Part shown: piece by piece, positions 8,028 to 16,226 of the stretch | How positions within the stretch are numbered: the stretch's first letter is position 1 | Layout: every line of letters starts with the position of its first letter | Assembly (NCBI RefSeq): GCF_900177705.1 | Contig: NZ_FXBA01000001.1 | Coordinates: 806,001-870,000, forward strand | Direction: 5' to 3' | From: Fibrobacter sp. UWB15 | GTDB taxonomy: Bacteria > Fibrobacterota > Fibrobacteria > Fibrobacterales > Fibrobacteraceae | DNA: 64,000 nucleotides | Made by a program: the position numbers and the translations under genes | The notes under the pieces: generated by a model | Told to the model about the DNA's origin: nothing | The model's database searches: none | Seen by the model: only the letters and a program-made list of their open reading frames with translations

Positions 8028-9494
8028 ATGGTAAAAAGGGAGTCGCGATGTCTCTTTGTTTGGGTGCTAGCCGCGCTATGGTTCTTTGGCGCGGTTTCGC
8101 TGTATGCAGAAGATGAATCGCCTTCGAATTCTACCGAACAAACGTCAGAAAAATCGGCCATGTCGTGGCCGCTCGAATATATAATCCAGCCTTTCTTGAA
8201 CGGCTTGATTTACCCGTTGGCAAAGCCCGTGGACTACGCCATCAAGAACGGTATTATTGAAAAGTCTGTCGAGTTGATTTCTTTTGGCGAAGACTACAAG
8301 ATCATGATTTACCCGAGCTTCAATTTCAAGCCGGGTTCGCGAACCATGGTGGGGGCGAATTATAGACACCGTAGCGTATTTCTCGAGAAAGATTATCTGG
8401 TCATGCAGGGGGAATACTACGCCAATGGTGATGTGGGCTTGACAGCCCGCTATGTAAAGCATTCCTTGTTTGGAACCAGTTTGTTTGGCGGCTTTAGGTA
8501 CGATATCGATCTGGATCGCGATAAACGGTTCAATATCCCTGAAACCAAGGAAAGTTACTTGCAGCCTGATTCCAGCTACCAGTTTACCTGGCGTTTGGGC
8601 GCTCCTATTACCAAAACAGCTAATTGGAATGCAGAGCTTTGGGCGTCCCTGTATTTCAGCCGCGCCAGTCACCCCGACATTCAAGATTCGGTGCTGATAA
8701 GCGATGACTATAAAATTGAAGACCGTGGCTTGTACCAGAATGTAACCCAAGTGCCGGTTGGCCTTTCTCTGGTGTACGACAATCTTGATTTGCCTTATGC
8801 TCCTTCACGTGGCAGCCGCGTGGTCTTGAATGGTACCTATACCTTTGTGGGCAAGTATTCTGGGGTGCGCTACGATGATTTAGGCATTTCCATCGAGGAT
8901 GGACAAGACGAAGTTATCAAGGATGGTGGAAAGAAACATGATTTCTATACCACCGAATTCATTTTCCAGCATTATTTCTTATTGGGTTCTTCGCACCAAT
9001 ATGTACTTTCGGCAAAGGAAGCTCGTGAAAACCGTCGGTTCTATACGGATTTTTCATGGGAAGAAGCGGTGCGTGTTTGGCGACCCGAAAATATGCGTAA
9101 CACCCTTTTTGAACGCAGGGTGATTGCCATGCAGTATCGATTGGTTTCCATTTGGGAGCTTGAGGAGGGGGGCGCTCCACATGATGCTTTTATCAACTTG
9201 AATTCTAAGGCACCTTTGCGCGGTTATGATGACAAGTGGGTTACTCATAACCTGATGTCTTTTAGCGTGGAATACCGCTGGCCGGTGGACCGCTTGGTAG
9301 ACGGCGTGATTTTTGACGAATATGCCTTGATCGCACCCAAAATCGACAAGTGGAGCTTGGACCATTATTACAATTCGTGGGGTTTTGGTATCCGTGTACG
9401 TCAGCCGGATCTTTATCTTTTCCGCTTGCAGTTCGGTTTCCATGGCCTGCATGGCGTGAACCTTATCATGACCATCGCCCCCGAATTCAAGTAA
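8028..9494 (+). CDS. Outer-membrane beta-barrel protein, D15/BamA-type surface antigen-like
   Basis: 488 residues with a signal peptide (basic start MVKRESR, hydrophobic core, cleavage near SLYAED). The body alternates aromatic and polar residues as in beta-strands. The C-terminal third carries features of the bacterial surface antigen (D15) barrel: YAPSRGSRVVLNGTYTF, LRGYDDKWVTHN, SVEYRWPVDRLVDGVIFDEYAL and the final strand VNLIMTIAPEF. No POTRA domains precede the barrel, so it is a short Omp85-related barrel rather than BamA itself. The start at 8028 has AGGGG only one base before the ATG, which is close for a ribosome site, so the true start could differ slightly. Function is probably in outer-membrane insertion or transport; this is inferred. 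Confidence 0.78.
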   Translation: MVKRESRCLFVWVLAALWFFGAVSLYAEDESPSNSTEQTSEKSAMSWPLEYIIQPFLNGLIYPLAKPVDYAIKNGIIEKSVELISFGEDYKIMIYPSFNFKPGSRTMVGANYRHRSVFLEKDYLVMQGEYYANGDVGLTARYVKHSLFGTSLFGGFRYDIDLDRDKRFNIPETKESYLQPDSSYQFTWRLGAPITKTANWNAELWASLYFSRASHPDIQDSVLISDDYKIEDRGLYQNVTQVPVGLSLVYDNLDLPYAPSRGSRVVLNGTYTFVGKYSGVRYDDLGISIEDGQDEVIKDGGKKHDFYTTEFIFQHYFLLGSSHQYVLSAKEARENRRFYTDFSWEEAVRVWRPENMRNTLFERRVIAMQYRLVSIWELEEGGAPHDAFINLNSKAPLRGYDDKWVTHNLMSFSVEYRWPVDRLVDGVIFDEYALIAPKIDKWSLDHYYNSWGFGIRVRQPDLYLFRLQFGFHGLHGVNLIMTIAPEFK

Positions 9495-9538
9495 TTTTCT
9501 ACATTTATCCTTGCAAAAATTAAAACCAAGGATAAATC

Positions 9539-10981
9539 ATGCGTGATCAATTCGAAAGCCCGCTCATCAAGCGCTATGCTTCCAAAGAAATGAGTTTCAT
9601 CTTCAGCCCGCAGTACAAGTTCCAGACTTGGCGCAAGCTGTGGATTTACCTCGCCGAATCCGAAATGGAACTCGGCCTCCCCATTACGCAGGAGCAGGTG
9701 GACGAACTGAAGGCCCACGAAAAGGACATCAACTTTGAAGTCGCCGAAGAAGAAGAAAAGCGCCGCCGTCACGACGTGATGAGCCACGTTTACGCTTACG
9801 GCGTCCAGTGCCCCAAAGCCAAGGGCATCATCCACCTGGGTGCAACGTCTGCCTTTGTGGGCGACAACACCGACCTTATCCAGATGCAGCAGGCCATGAT
9901 TCTCGTGCGCAAGCGTCTTTGCCGCGTGATGGACAAGCTTTCTAAGTTTGCGATGGAATACAAGGATATGGCCCAGCTCGGTGCCACGCACTTCCAGGCC
10001 GCTCAGCTCACGACCGTGGGTAAGCGCGCCTGCCTCTGGCTCCAGGACATGCTCATCGACCTCGAAGAACTCAACTTCCTCATCGAAGTGCTTCCGTTCC
10101 GCGGCGTGAAGGGCACCACCGGTACGCAGGCGAGCTTTATGGACCTGTTCAACGGCGACGAAGAAAAGATTATGGAACTGGACCGCCGCGTGACCGCCAA
10201 GGCGGGCTTCAAGCGCGTGCTCACCATCACCGGCCAGACTTACACCCGTAAGTGGGACAACCGCGTGAACCAGGTGCTCAGCTCCATCGCTCAGAGTTTG
10301 CACAAGTTTGCCACCGACATGCGCCTCATGCAGGGTGTGAAGGAAGTGGAAGAACCGTTCGAAAAGACACAGATCGGTTCCAGCGCCATGGCTTACAAGC
10401 GTAACCCGATGAGGAGCGAACGCATTTGCTCCCTCGCTCGTTTCGTGATGGCCCAGGTGAACAGCACCGCCTTCACGCAGGCAACCCAGTGGTTCGAACG
10501 TACGCTTGACGACAGCGCCAACAAGCGCCTCGCCATTCCGGAAGCGTTCCTCGCCATGGATGCCATGCTCATCATCGCCGAGAACGTCACCAACGGCCTC
10601 GTGGTTTACCCGAAGGTTATCGAAAAGCGCATCATGGCGGAACTCCCGTTCATGGCTACCGAAAACATCATCATGGAAGGCGTCAAGAACGGCGGCGACC
10701 GCCAGGAACTCCACGAAGAAATCCGCGTGATGTCCATGGAAGCGGGCAAGGTCGTCAAGGAACAGGGCAAGGACAACGACTTGCTCGAACGCGTGCTGAA
10801 GAACGAAAAGTTCCAGAAGCTCGGCATCACCGAAGCGAAGCTCAAGGAAATCCTCGACCTCCGCAAGTTCGTGGGGCGCGCTCCGGGACAGGTTGTCAAA
10901 TTCGTGACCGAAGAAGTTCGCCCGGCGATTGAAGCTGTTCCGGAATGGAGCAATATTGATGCGGGTGAATTAAAGGTTTAG
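9539..10981 (+). CDS. purB: Adenylosuccinate lyase
   Basis: 480 residues of the fumarase/aspartase superfamily. The superfamily signature [11 protein letters not shown] is present at about 280-290, with [15 protein letters not shown] (99-113) and [13 protein letters not shown] upstream, as in the longer (eukaryote/Bacteroidetes-like) PurB branch. The enzyme cleaves SAICAR to AICAR and adenylosuccinate to AMP plus fumarate, two steps of purine synthesis. AAGGAT lies a few bases before the ATG. It is transcribed alone and ends at a strong hairpin terminator (11033-11067). It belongs to the same pathway as guaA further right in the window. Confidence 0.97.
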   Translation: MRDQFESPLIKRYASKEMSFIFSPQYKFQTWRKLWIYLAESEMELGLPITQEQVDELKAHEKDINFEVAEEEEKRRRHDVMSHVYAYGVQCPKAKGIIHLGATSAFVGDNTDLIQMQQAMILVRKRLCRVMDKLSKFAMEYKDMAQLGATHFQAAQLTTVGKRACLWLQDMLIDLEELNFLIEVLPFRGVKGTTGTQASFMDLFNGDEEKIMELDRRVTAKAGFKRVLTITGQTYTRKWDNRVNQVLSSIAQSLHKFATDMRLMQGVKEVEEPFEKTQIGSSAMAYKRNPMRSERICSLARFVMAQVNSTAFTQATQWFERTLDDSANKRLAIPEAFLAMDAMLIIAENVTNGLVVYPKVIEKRIMAELPFMATENIIMEGVKNGGDRQELHEEIRVMSMEAGKVVKEQGKDNDLLERVLKNEKFQKLGITEAKLKEILDLRKFVGRAPGQVVKFVTEEVRPAIEAVPEWSNIDAGELKV

Positions 10982-11032
10982 CACTAAGCCAAATTACTCG
11001 TTTGCGATAGTTCAATAGTTTCGCAATTTTTC

Positions 11033-11067
11033 AAAAAACGCTTTAGACAAATTCTAAAGCGTTTTTT
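11033..11067 (+). terminator. Rho-independent terminator after purB (also serves pgpA)
   Basis: Perfect 14-bp stem AAAAAACGCTTTAG / CTAAAGCGTTTTTT around the loop ACAAATT. The stem's own A and T ends supply the U-tract in both directions, so it can stop purB (+) and pgpA (-), which converge on it. Confidence 0.92.
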
Positions 11068-11069
11068 GT

Positions 11070-11639
11070 TTAAAACATTTCGATGCATGCAATCGCAATG
11101 CTTAGGGGAAACATGAGTATTCCCGCATAGATTCCGCCTAGCAAGTCGTCTGCCATGACGCCCCATGCTCCGGGAAATTTTTCGAATCGGTGAATGCCAA
11201 GGGGCTTAAGAATGTCGAAAAAGCGGAAGAGGGCGAACCCGACGAGAAGCGTAATGGGACTGTCCTGTATGATGTAAGGGTTCACCAGAGCAAAAGTCAT
11301 GAAGATTCCGCAGACTTCGTCAATCACAATCCAGCCGGGGTCTTCAGTGCCGGTGTCTTTCATCGCCTTGTTTACGAAGGGGATTGCCCCGAAAAAGACG
11401 ATGATGGCGGCGATTAAAAATAAGGGGTTGAATCGAATGTCGCCAAAAAGCTTTACCGCTAAAATTGCCATGGGATAGGCAACAATCGCAGCGGCGAGGC
11501 TTCCCATGGTGCCGGGAGCCTTGGGTGACATTCCCGAACCGAAGAAGGTGGTTACCATTACAGACAAGAAATCGGTGCCCCGCCACTCGTGGGGCACTTG
11601 TTTTTTGCCATATTTTTCTTTAAGTTCCTCGCGGTTCAC
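11070..11639 (-). CDS. pgpA: Phosphatidylglycerophosphatase A
   Basis: 189 residues. PgpA hallmarks are FFGSGMSPKAPGTMGSL at about 32-48, DPGWIVIDEVCGIF in the middle and a C-terminal helix block GVMADDLLGGIYAGIL. The conserved acidic DE and DD residues are the metal/phosphate site of this family. The protein has about four membrane helices and dephosphorylates phosphatidylglycerol phosphate to phosphatidylglycerol at the inner membrane. The predicted start is GTG at 11639, lying 6 bp beyond the stop of the small acidic gene, so translation may be coupled; an alternative ATG is at 11558, but it would remove residues typical of the family's N-terminal extension only. Confidence 0.93.
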   Translation of the reverse strand: MNREELKEKYGKKQVPHEWRGTDFLSVMVTTFFGSGMSPKAPGTMGSLAAAIVAYPMAILAVKLFGDIRFNPLFLIAAIIVFFGAIPFVNKAMKDTGTEDPGWIVIDEVCGIFMTFALVNPYIIQDSPITLLVGFALFRFFDILKPLGIHRFEKFPGAWGVMADDLLGGIYAGILMFPLSIAIACIEMF

Positions 11640-11645
11640 GAGTAC

Positions 11646-11852
11646 TTAGTTGTCCTCATATTCGGAACTGCCCCAGCCGTCGAGGTCGCCCGCTGCACGG
11701 CCAAGAGTTGCACCGCCGAGGATTTCGTCAATGCCCTTGTCTTCGGAATCGTCGTCCTCTTCTTCGAAGATGGATGCTTCTTCCATTTCGAGGTCGTCGT
11801 TCGGAATGATCGGATCGTCATCCAGCGCGTTCTTGCTCTTCTTTCCAGCCAT
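11646..11852 (-). CDS. Small acidic protein of unknown function
   Basis: 68 residues, starting MAGKKSKNALDDDP and then strongly acidic (EEEDDDSEDKG), ending DGWGSSEYEDN. A textbook ribosome site (AAGGAG, 6 bases before the ATG) supports translation. It is the first gene of a two-gene unit with pgpA. I recognise no family. The lysine-rich start followed by an acidic body suggests a disordered protein that binds a basic partner, but that is speculation. Confidence 0.65.
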   Translation of the reverse strand: MAGKKSKNALDDDPIIPNDDLEMEEASIFEEEDDDSEDKGIDEILGGATLGRAAGDLDGWGSSEYEDN

Positions 11853-11972
11853 ATTTTCTCCTTGGTGAAGGCGTTTTCGTATTCTTTACCGCTATATTAT
11901 AAAATTTTTTGTAAAAAAGGAGATTTTTTTCAAAAAAAGTGAAAAATATTGCATATTTTGGGGGCGAAAATG

Positions 11973-12000
11973 AAAAAGTCCCCCGTTTTGGGAGACTTTT
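11973..12000 (-). terminator. Rho-independent terminator after the EAL gene
   Basis: On the minus strand AAAAGTCTCCC and GGGGGACTTTTT pair around AAAAC, followed by TTTTTC. It lies 21 bp after the EAL stop. Confidence 0.85.
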
Positions 12001-12021
12001 GTCGTTAAAAACCTCAAAAAG

Positions 12022-13773
12022 TCACTTTTTTTCGTGGGCAGAAATGTTTTTCGCCATGAACGCGTAAACGGCTTTTGTGCCCATACGCGACAAAAAGCGG
12101 ACCTTTGTATTGACCACGGAATTGTTCAATATCAGGTTATATTCAACGGTTTCGTTATATCCTTCGGAGTATACGAGTCGCTTGTAACAATCTAGAGCGC
12201 TCTCGGGAGTGAGTAAACTGAGCACTTCATTGATGTCGTTTGCACCAAAGGATCTGATTTCCTGGTAGAACGCCTTGTTGGCAAATATCGTGCGGTAAAC
12301 TCGGTTTTCGCCTTCGATAAGTGCAATGGGAATTTCGTTTGTGACATCCATGCGCTTTCTTGTGAGCGGAGAGTTATCCAGGAAATTGATTCTGCCCATG
12401 TCGTCATAGTAGCGACGTTCTGCAGGCGTTTCGTTTGTTTCAAAACCGCACAGCTCTGCCCGTTTATTGTGGAAGTCGTCAATGGGCATGGGTTTGGCAA
12501 AATAGTAACCTTGAATCAGCTCGCAACCTATTCTCTTCAGGTATTCGTACTGGTCTTCGGTTTCGACACCCTCGGCCAGAGTGTGAATGCCGAGCTTTTT
12601 CGCCAAGTCAACGATAGAGGCGATAATCACCTTGGACTTCGGGGTCTTGTCGAAGTTCCTGAGGAAGTTCATGTCTATCTTGAGGAAGTCGAAATCGTAA
12701 GTTTGCAGGTTATTGAAAGAACTGTATCCCGAACCGAAGTCGTCAATCCAGACTTGGTAGCCGTCCTCTCTAAAACAGTGGATTATATCTCCAAGGCTCT
12801 CCTGATCCGACGCGAAAGCGCTTTCGGTGACTTCCAATACAATGTATTCCTTGGGAACATTATATTTGGCGACGGCGTTATCAACGACTTTCTTGATATC
12901 GCTCAGTTCAAAGTCGAGTCTCGAAAGGTTGACCGAAATGGGTTGGTAGGCGTATCCGCCATCGATGTCGTTGCGAAGGTCCTTGCAAACCTGGTCTATA
13001 ATGTAGGCATCCAGTTTGTGAATCAGGTGGACCTTTTCAAGAACTTCGATAAAGATGAGGGGTGAAATCATGCCCCGATTGGGATCGATCCATCGGGCAA
13101 GGGCCTCGTAGCCGCAGACTTTCTTGTTCAGTGTTCGATAAATCGGTTGGTAATACACTTTGAAATATCCCTTTTCGAAGGCTTCGTCAAAATGTTCCAA
13201 CACATATTGTTTCTGTTCGTGCTTTTTGTTGAGTTCCTCGTCAAAGACGGCGTATTCCCTGTTAAAAATGCCATGGACTTCTCGACAGGCGAGGGAGGCT
13301 CGGTCCATCATGACAATTGGTTGTTGTGGGGTGCCGTCGGCGATATAGATGCCCGCCTTGATTTGGTTGCGGAGACTTTTTTCGTAACTCGTCATCGCTT
13401 TGTTCAAAAGCTTGATTCGTAGGGCGATTTCTTCGACAGAGAGATTGAGACTGATGACCACCAGGTGGTCAGCCCCTGCACGTAAGACGGTTTCTCCTTC
13501 AAAAAGTCTTTTGAGCTCATCTCGGAACTTGCAGAGGTATTCGTTTCCGCCTTGATAAGAGAATCTTTGGTTAATAGTCTTGAAATTCATCACGTTAAAG
13601 AACGTGATGGTCGATCTTTCAAGAGGGTAAAAGTTGGGGTCTTTCTGGGTTTGGGCAAAGAACCATGCCACAAAATTCAGGCCGGTAATCGGGTCATCTT
13701 TTTCGAAAATCGATGTGCTTGGACTAGCTCCAATGGGCCGCATCATATTCGTTTCATTTTGCTCCACGATCAT
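12022..13773 (-). CDS. GGDEF(degenerate)-EAL cyclic-di-GMP phosphodiesterase
   Basis: 583 residues from the ATG at 13773, chosen because AGGAG stands 4 bases before it; the frame is open to a start at 13797 but without a ribosome site. Residues about 30-180 form a GGDEF-like domain whose active-site loop reads GADHL instead of GGDEF, so it is unlikely to synthesise c-di-GMP. Residues about 195-440 form an EAL domain with EAL itself (223-225), the SVNLS Asn, LEVTES Glu, IDDFGSGYSS with paired Asp, LKID Lys, AEGVE Glu and IQGYYF Gln. All catalytic residues are present, so it should degrade c-di-GMP. The C-terminal 120 residues look like a PAS-type sensor. No membrane helix is visible, so it acts in the cytoplasm. 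Confidence 0.93.
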   Translation of the reverse strand: MIVEQNETNMMRPIGASPSTSIFEKDDPITGLNFVAWFFAQTQKDPNFYPLERSTITFFNVMNFKTINQRFSYQGGNEYLCKFRDELKRLFEGETVLRAGADHLVVISLNLSVEEIALRIKLLNKAMTSYEKSLRNQIKAGIYIADGTPQQPIVMMDRASLACREVHGIFNREYAVFDEELNKKHEQKQYVLEHFDEAFEKGYFKVYYQPIYRTLNKKVCGYEALARWIDPNRGMISPLIFIEVLEKVHLIHKLDAYIIDQVCKDLRNDIDGGYAYQPISVNLSRLDFELSDIKKVVDNAVAKYNVPKEYIVLEVTESAFASDQESLGDIIHCFREDGYQVWIDDFGSGYSSFNNLQTYDFDFLKIDMNFLRNFDKTPKSKVIIASIVDLAKKLGIHTLAEGVETEDQYEYLKRIGCELIQGYYFAKPMPIDDFHNKRAELCGFETNETPAERRYYDDMGRINFLDNSPLTRKRMDVTNEIPIALIEGENRVYRTIFANKAFYQEIRSFGANDINEVLSLLTPESALDCYKRLVYSEGYNETVEYNLILNNSVVNTKVRFLSRMGTKAVYAFMAKNISAHEKK

Positions 13774-13816
13774 TTTCTCCTGTATTCTTATGTTCAATTT
13801 AACTAAAGAAAACAGG

Positions 13817-13846
13817 AAAAGGGACTTTCCCTTGAAAAAAGTCCCT
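13817..13846 (-). terminator. Probable terminator after the UPF0340 gene
   Basis: On the minus strand AGGGAC and GTCCCT flank an A/T-rich middle, followed by TTTTCC. The stem is short (6-9 bp), so confidence is moderate. Confidence 0.55.
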
Positions 13847-13891
13847 ATTTATTACAATTTTCTTACTCCAATTTGGAATATTCGTATTTTT

Positions 13892-14491
13892 TTAGAATTT
13901 CGGATAGCCGTCCTTGAGGCTTTCGTCGTAGTGGGCGCGTTCTCCGCCGATAAACTTCGGGCGCGTGCGTGCCGCAATCAGGATTGCCTTGCCGACATGC
14001 GTCTGCTGCATGTGTACAGGAACCGCGACTTCTTTCAAATGCATGCCGATGAGCGTTCCGCCGATATCGAGGCCTGCGTCGGCCTTGATATGCTCGATGG
14101 CGACCGGATGCTCGAATGCGCTGTAGCAGGCGGTGGCAAAAGAGCCCCCGGCCTTGGGTTGCGGAACCACGTTCACGATTTCGGCATTGAGCACGGCCGC
14201 GTGCTCGACGATGATGGCCCGGTTTAGGTGCTCGCAGCACTGCGCCGCGATGTAGATGCCGAGCGGCTTGAATACGGAGGAGAGTCCTTCAAAAATCGCC
14301 TTGCCGACTTCGGGCACGGAGTGGCTCCCGATGTCGTTACCCAGTGTGGAGCTGGTGCTGCAACCGATAACTACAATCTGGCCCGCCGTGAGGTGAGCTT
14401 TTTCCACAAGTTCCTTCGCGGCGTTTATCGCGTCGTTACGAATCTGTTCAACAATTGCTTTGTCGTCTATTTCGTATGTAATGCCTGCCAT
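13892..14491 (-). CDS. UPF0340 (YwlG-type, TIGR01440) family protein
   Basis: 199 residues from the ATG at 14491, chosen for GAGGT 6 bases upstream; an in-frame TTG at 14521 lacks a site. The family signature is clear: IVVIGCSTSSTLGNDIGSHS, then VFKPLGIYIAAQCCEHLNRA, VVPQPKAGGSFATACYSAF and a C-terminal GKAILIAARTRPKFIGGERA. UPF0340 proteins are about 180-200 residues and have no settled function; conserved Cys and His residues (QCCEH) suggest a catalytic or metal-binding site. It stands alone between the EAL gene and a divergent exported protein. Confidence 0.9.
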   Translation of the reverse strand: MAGITYEIDDKAIVEQIRNDAINAAKELVEKAHLTAGQIVVIGCSTSSTLGNDIGSHSVPEVGKAIFEGLSSVFKPLGIYIAAQCCEHLNRAIIVEHAAVLNAEIVNVVPQPKAGGSFATACYSAFEHPVAIEHIKADAGLDIGGTLIGMHLKEVAVPVHMQQTHVGKAILIAARTRPKFIGGERAHYDESLKDGYPKF

Positions 14492-14600
14492 ATTGTACCT
14501 CTTCAAATTGAAAGCTTGCAAAGGTATTTTCCTTATAAAATAATAGCTTTTTCTGCGTGATTGCTATATTTGACAAGAAATTTTTACAAGGAAATGGTGT

Positions 14601-16166
14601 ATGAAAAAAATGGGTTCGCTTCTTTTAGCTTTGCCTTTAGCTGTTCATGCCGCCTGTGACCTGATGTTGAATGAGGTGGGCGAGTATGAAGTTGGGTCAT
14701 TTGAAGACTTGACGAAGGTGGGTGTCGAGGATTGCGCTTTGGATGCAAACTACCGCTTGACTGCCGATATCGAAGTCCCTCCAAGCAATGACGAGTGGCA
14801 CGGGTTTCCTCCGATAGGCGGCTTTGACTCCCCGTCCGGTTTTTCGGGCGAGTTCCATGGGGCAGGGCATAGAATCATTAATTTGAAACTTTATAACGAT
14901 AATTATGAGGGCCTCTTTGGACAGGAAATGAACGGCCTTGTCGATAGTCTTGGCCTGGAAAACATCTTTCTCAATGGCGGCTATTATACGGGAGCCGTTG
15001 TTGGGTATGGTGGTTCCGGAACCATCAGGAATGTGTATGTGACCGGGACTGTCCAATTTATGGGGTATAAGCCGGAAGAATCATACATTGGCGGTATTGC
15101 CGGAACATTTTCTGGAAGCATCGAGAATTGTTACTTTATCGGCGAGATCCGTGAAACTTACCATATCGGCGGTATTGTTGGTAAGAATGGTGGAACCGTC
15201 AAAACAAGCTACGCCATCAATGAAGGAACCCTGAGCGGCATGCACAAGTCCGAATACGATATAGGCTCTGTGGTCGGCGTAAATGAAGTCACGGGCTCTG
15301 TAGAAAATTCGTACGGAATGACCTATGCCGATTGCAGTGGGCATAAGGTGGTGGGCTCGAATTTAGGTACCGTCGACGACAACAGTGCTTCGGTCGAGTG
15401 CTTTGATTACAACTACAACGGCGGCATGAAGTTCAAGGATTTCTTTGTCGGTTTTGACTTTGGCGATACATGGGGAATCACCGAAGGTAAAACATTTCCG
15501 TTCTTGAAGGCGAACCTGAAAGTTGTCAAGGGTGTGGTTCCTGTCTGGTACGCTAAGGAATACTGCACCGGTAAAGTTCTGGGTACTGGCATGGCGCTGA
15601 TGCCGGAGGGCTTGGATGAACGGAACTATGGCGGAAAGTTCAATGTGGTGGAAATTGGTGACAAAATGGTGGTCGATTTCTCCGAAGTCTATGCACTGAA
15701 TCAGAATGGCTACGCGTTTGTGAGTGATACGCTTGACATTCCTATTCAACCTTTGACTCTGAAGGTGAGTGGTCTTACCGTTGCAGACAAGGTGTATGAC
15801 GGAACGACTAGTGCGGTTGTTTCTGGCGAAGCGAAACTTGAAGGCGTTTGCGAAAGTGACGAGGTCTTCTTGATGGGGACCCCGGTTGCCGAATTTGAAA
15901 ATGAGAGAGATGGAAAGAACAAGAAGGTGATTCTTTCCGGCTTGACTTTAGCAGGCGATTCTTCTGTGCTTGTAAACTATAAACTTGTGATGCCTGAAAT
16001 AAGCGCGACTATTACCGCTGCAGAAAGTTCCTCTTCTGCAGAATCTATTGTATATGGTTGTGCAAAGCGTGTTGACCAACCGTCAAAGATATATTTCGAC
16101 GGTCATTCCGTGATTATGAAAAAGAATGGAATGCGCTTCGATTTGTTGGGCAACAAGCTCAAATAG
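14601..16166 (+). CDS. Exported GLUG/YDG-domain surface protein with FDLLG-type C-terminus
   Basis: 521 residues with a short signal peptide (MKKMGSLLLALPLAVHAA). Residues about 95-230 contain GLUG-like repeats typical of bacterial adhesins (YTGAVVGYGGSGTIRNVYV, YIGGIAGTFSGSIENCYF, HIGGIVGKNGGTVKTSYA). A YDG domain follows at about 385-470 (VADKVYDGTTSAVVSGEA). A short serine linker (ESSSSAES) leads to a C-terminus reading GMRFDLLGNKLK, a form also seen at the end of the protein encoded at 54676-55473. It is probably a secreted or surface-attached adhesin-like protein. AAGGAAATGG precedes the ATG. Confidence 0.8.
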   Translation: MKKMGSLLLALPLAVHAACDLMLNEVGEYEVGSFEDLTKVGVEDCALDANYRLTADIEVPPSNDEWHGFPPIGGFDSPSGFSGEFHGAGHRIINLKLYNDNYEGLFGQEMNGLVDSLGLENIFLNGGYYTGAVVGYGGSGTIRNVYVTGTVQFMGYKPEESYIGGIAGTFSGSIENCYFIGEIRETYHIGGIVGKNGGTVKTSYAINEGTLSGMHKSEYDIGSVVGVNEVTGSVENSYGMTYADCSGHKVVGSNLGTVDDNSASVECFDYNYNGGMKFKDFFVGFDFGDTWGITEGKTFPFLKANLKVVKGVVPVWYAKEYCTGKVLGTGMALMPEGLDERNYGGKFNVVEIGDKMVVDFSEVYALNQNGYAFVSDTLDIPIQPLTLKVSGLTVADKVYDGTTSAVVSGEAKLEGVCESDEVFLMGTPVAEFENERDGKNKKVILSGLTLAGDSSVLVNYKLVMPEISATITAAESSSSAESIVYGCAKRVDQPSKIYFDGHSVIMKKNGMRFDLLGNKLK

Positions 16167-16189
16167 AGTAGAGCATTTTTTGAAAAGAA

Positions 16190-16220
16190 AAAGCCGAGTG
16201 AGTTCATCTCATTCGGCTTT
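16190..16220. terminator. Bidirectional terminator between convergent genes
   Basis: AAAGCCGAGTGAG and CTCATTCGGCTTT pair around TTCAT. A-rich and T-rich ends allow it to serve both the exported protein (+) and guaA (-). Confidence 0.85.
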
Positions 16221-16226
16221 AAATTT

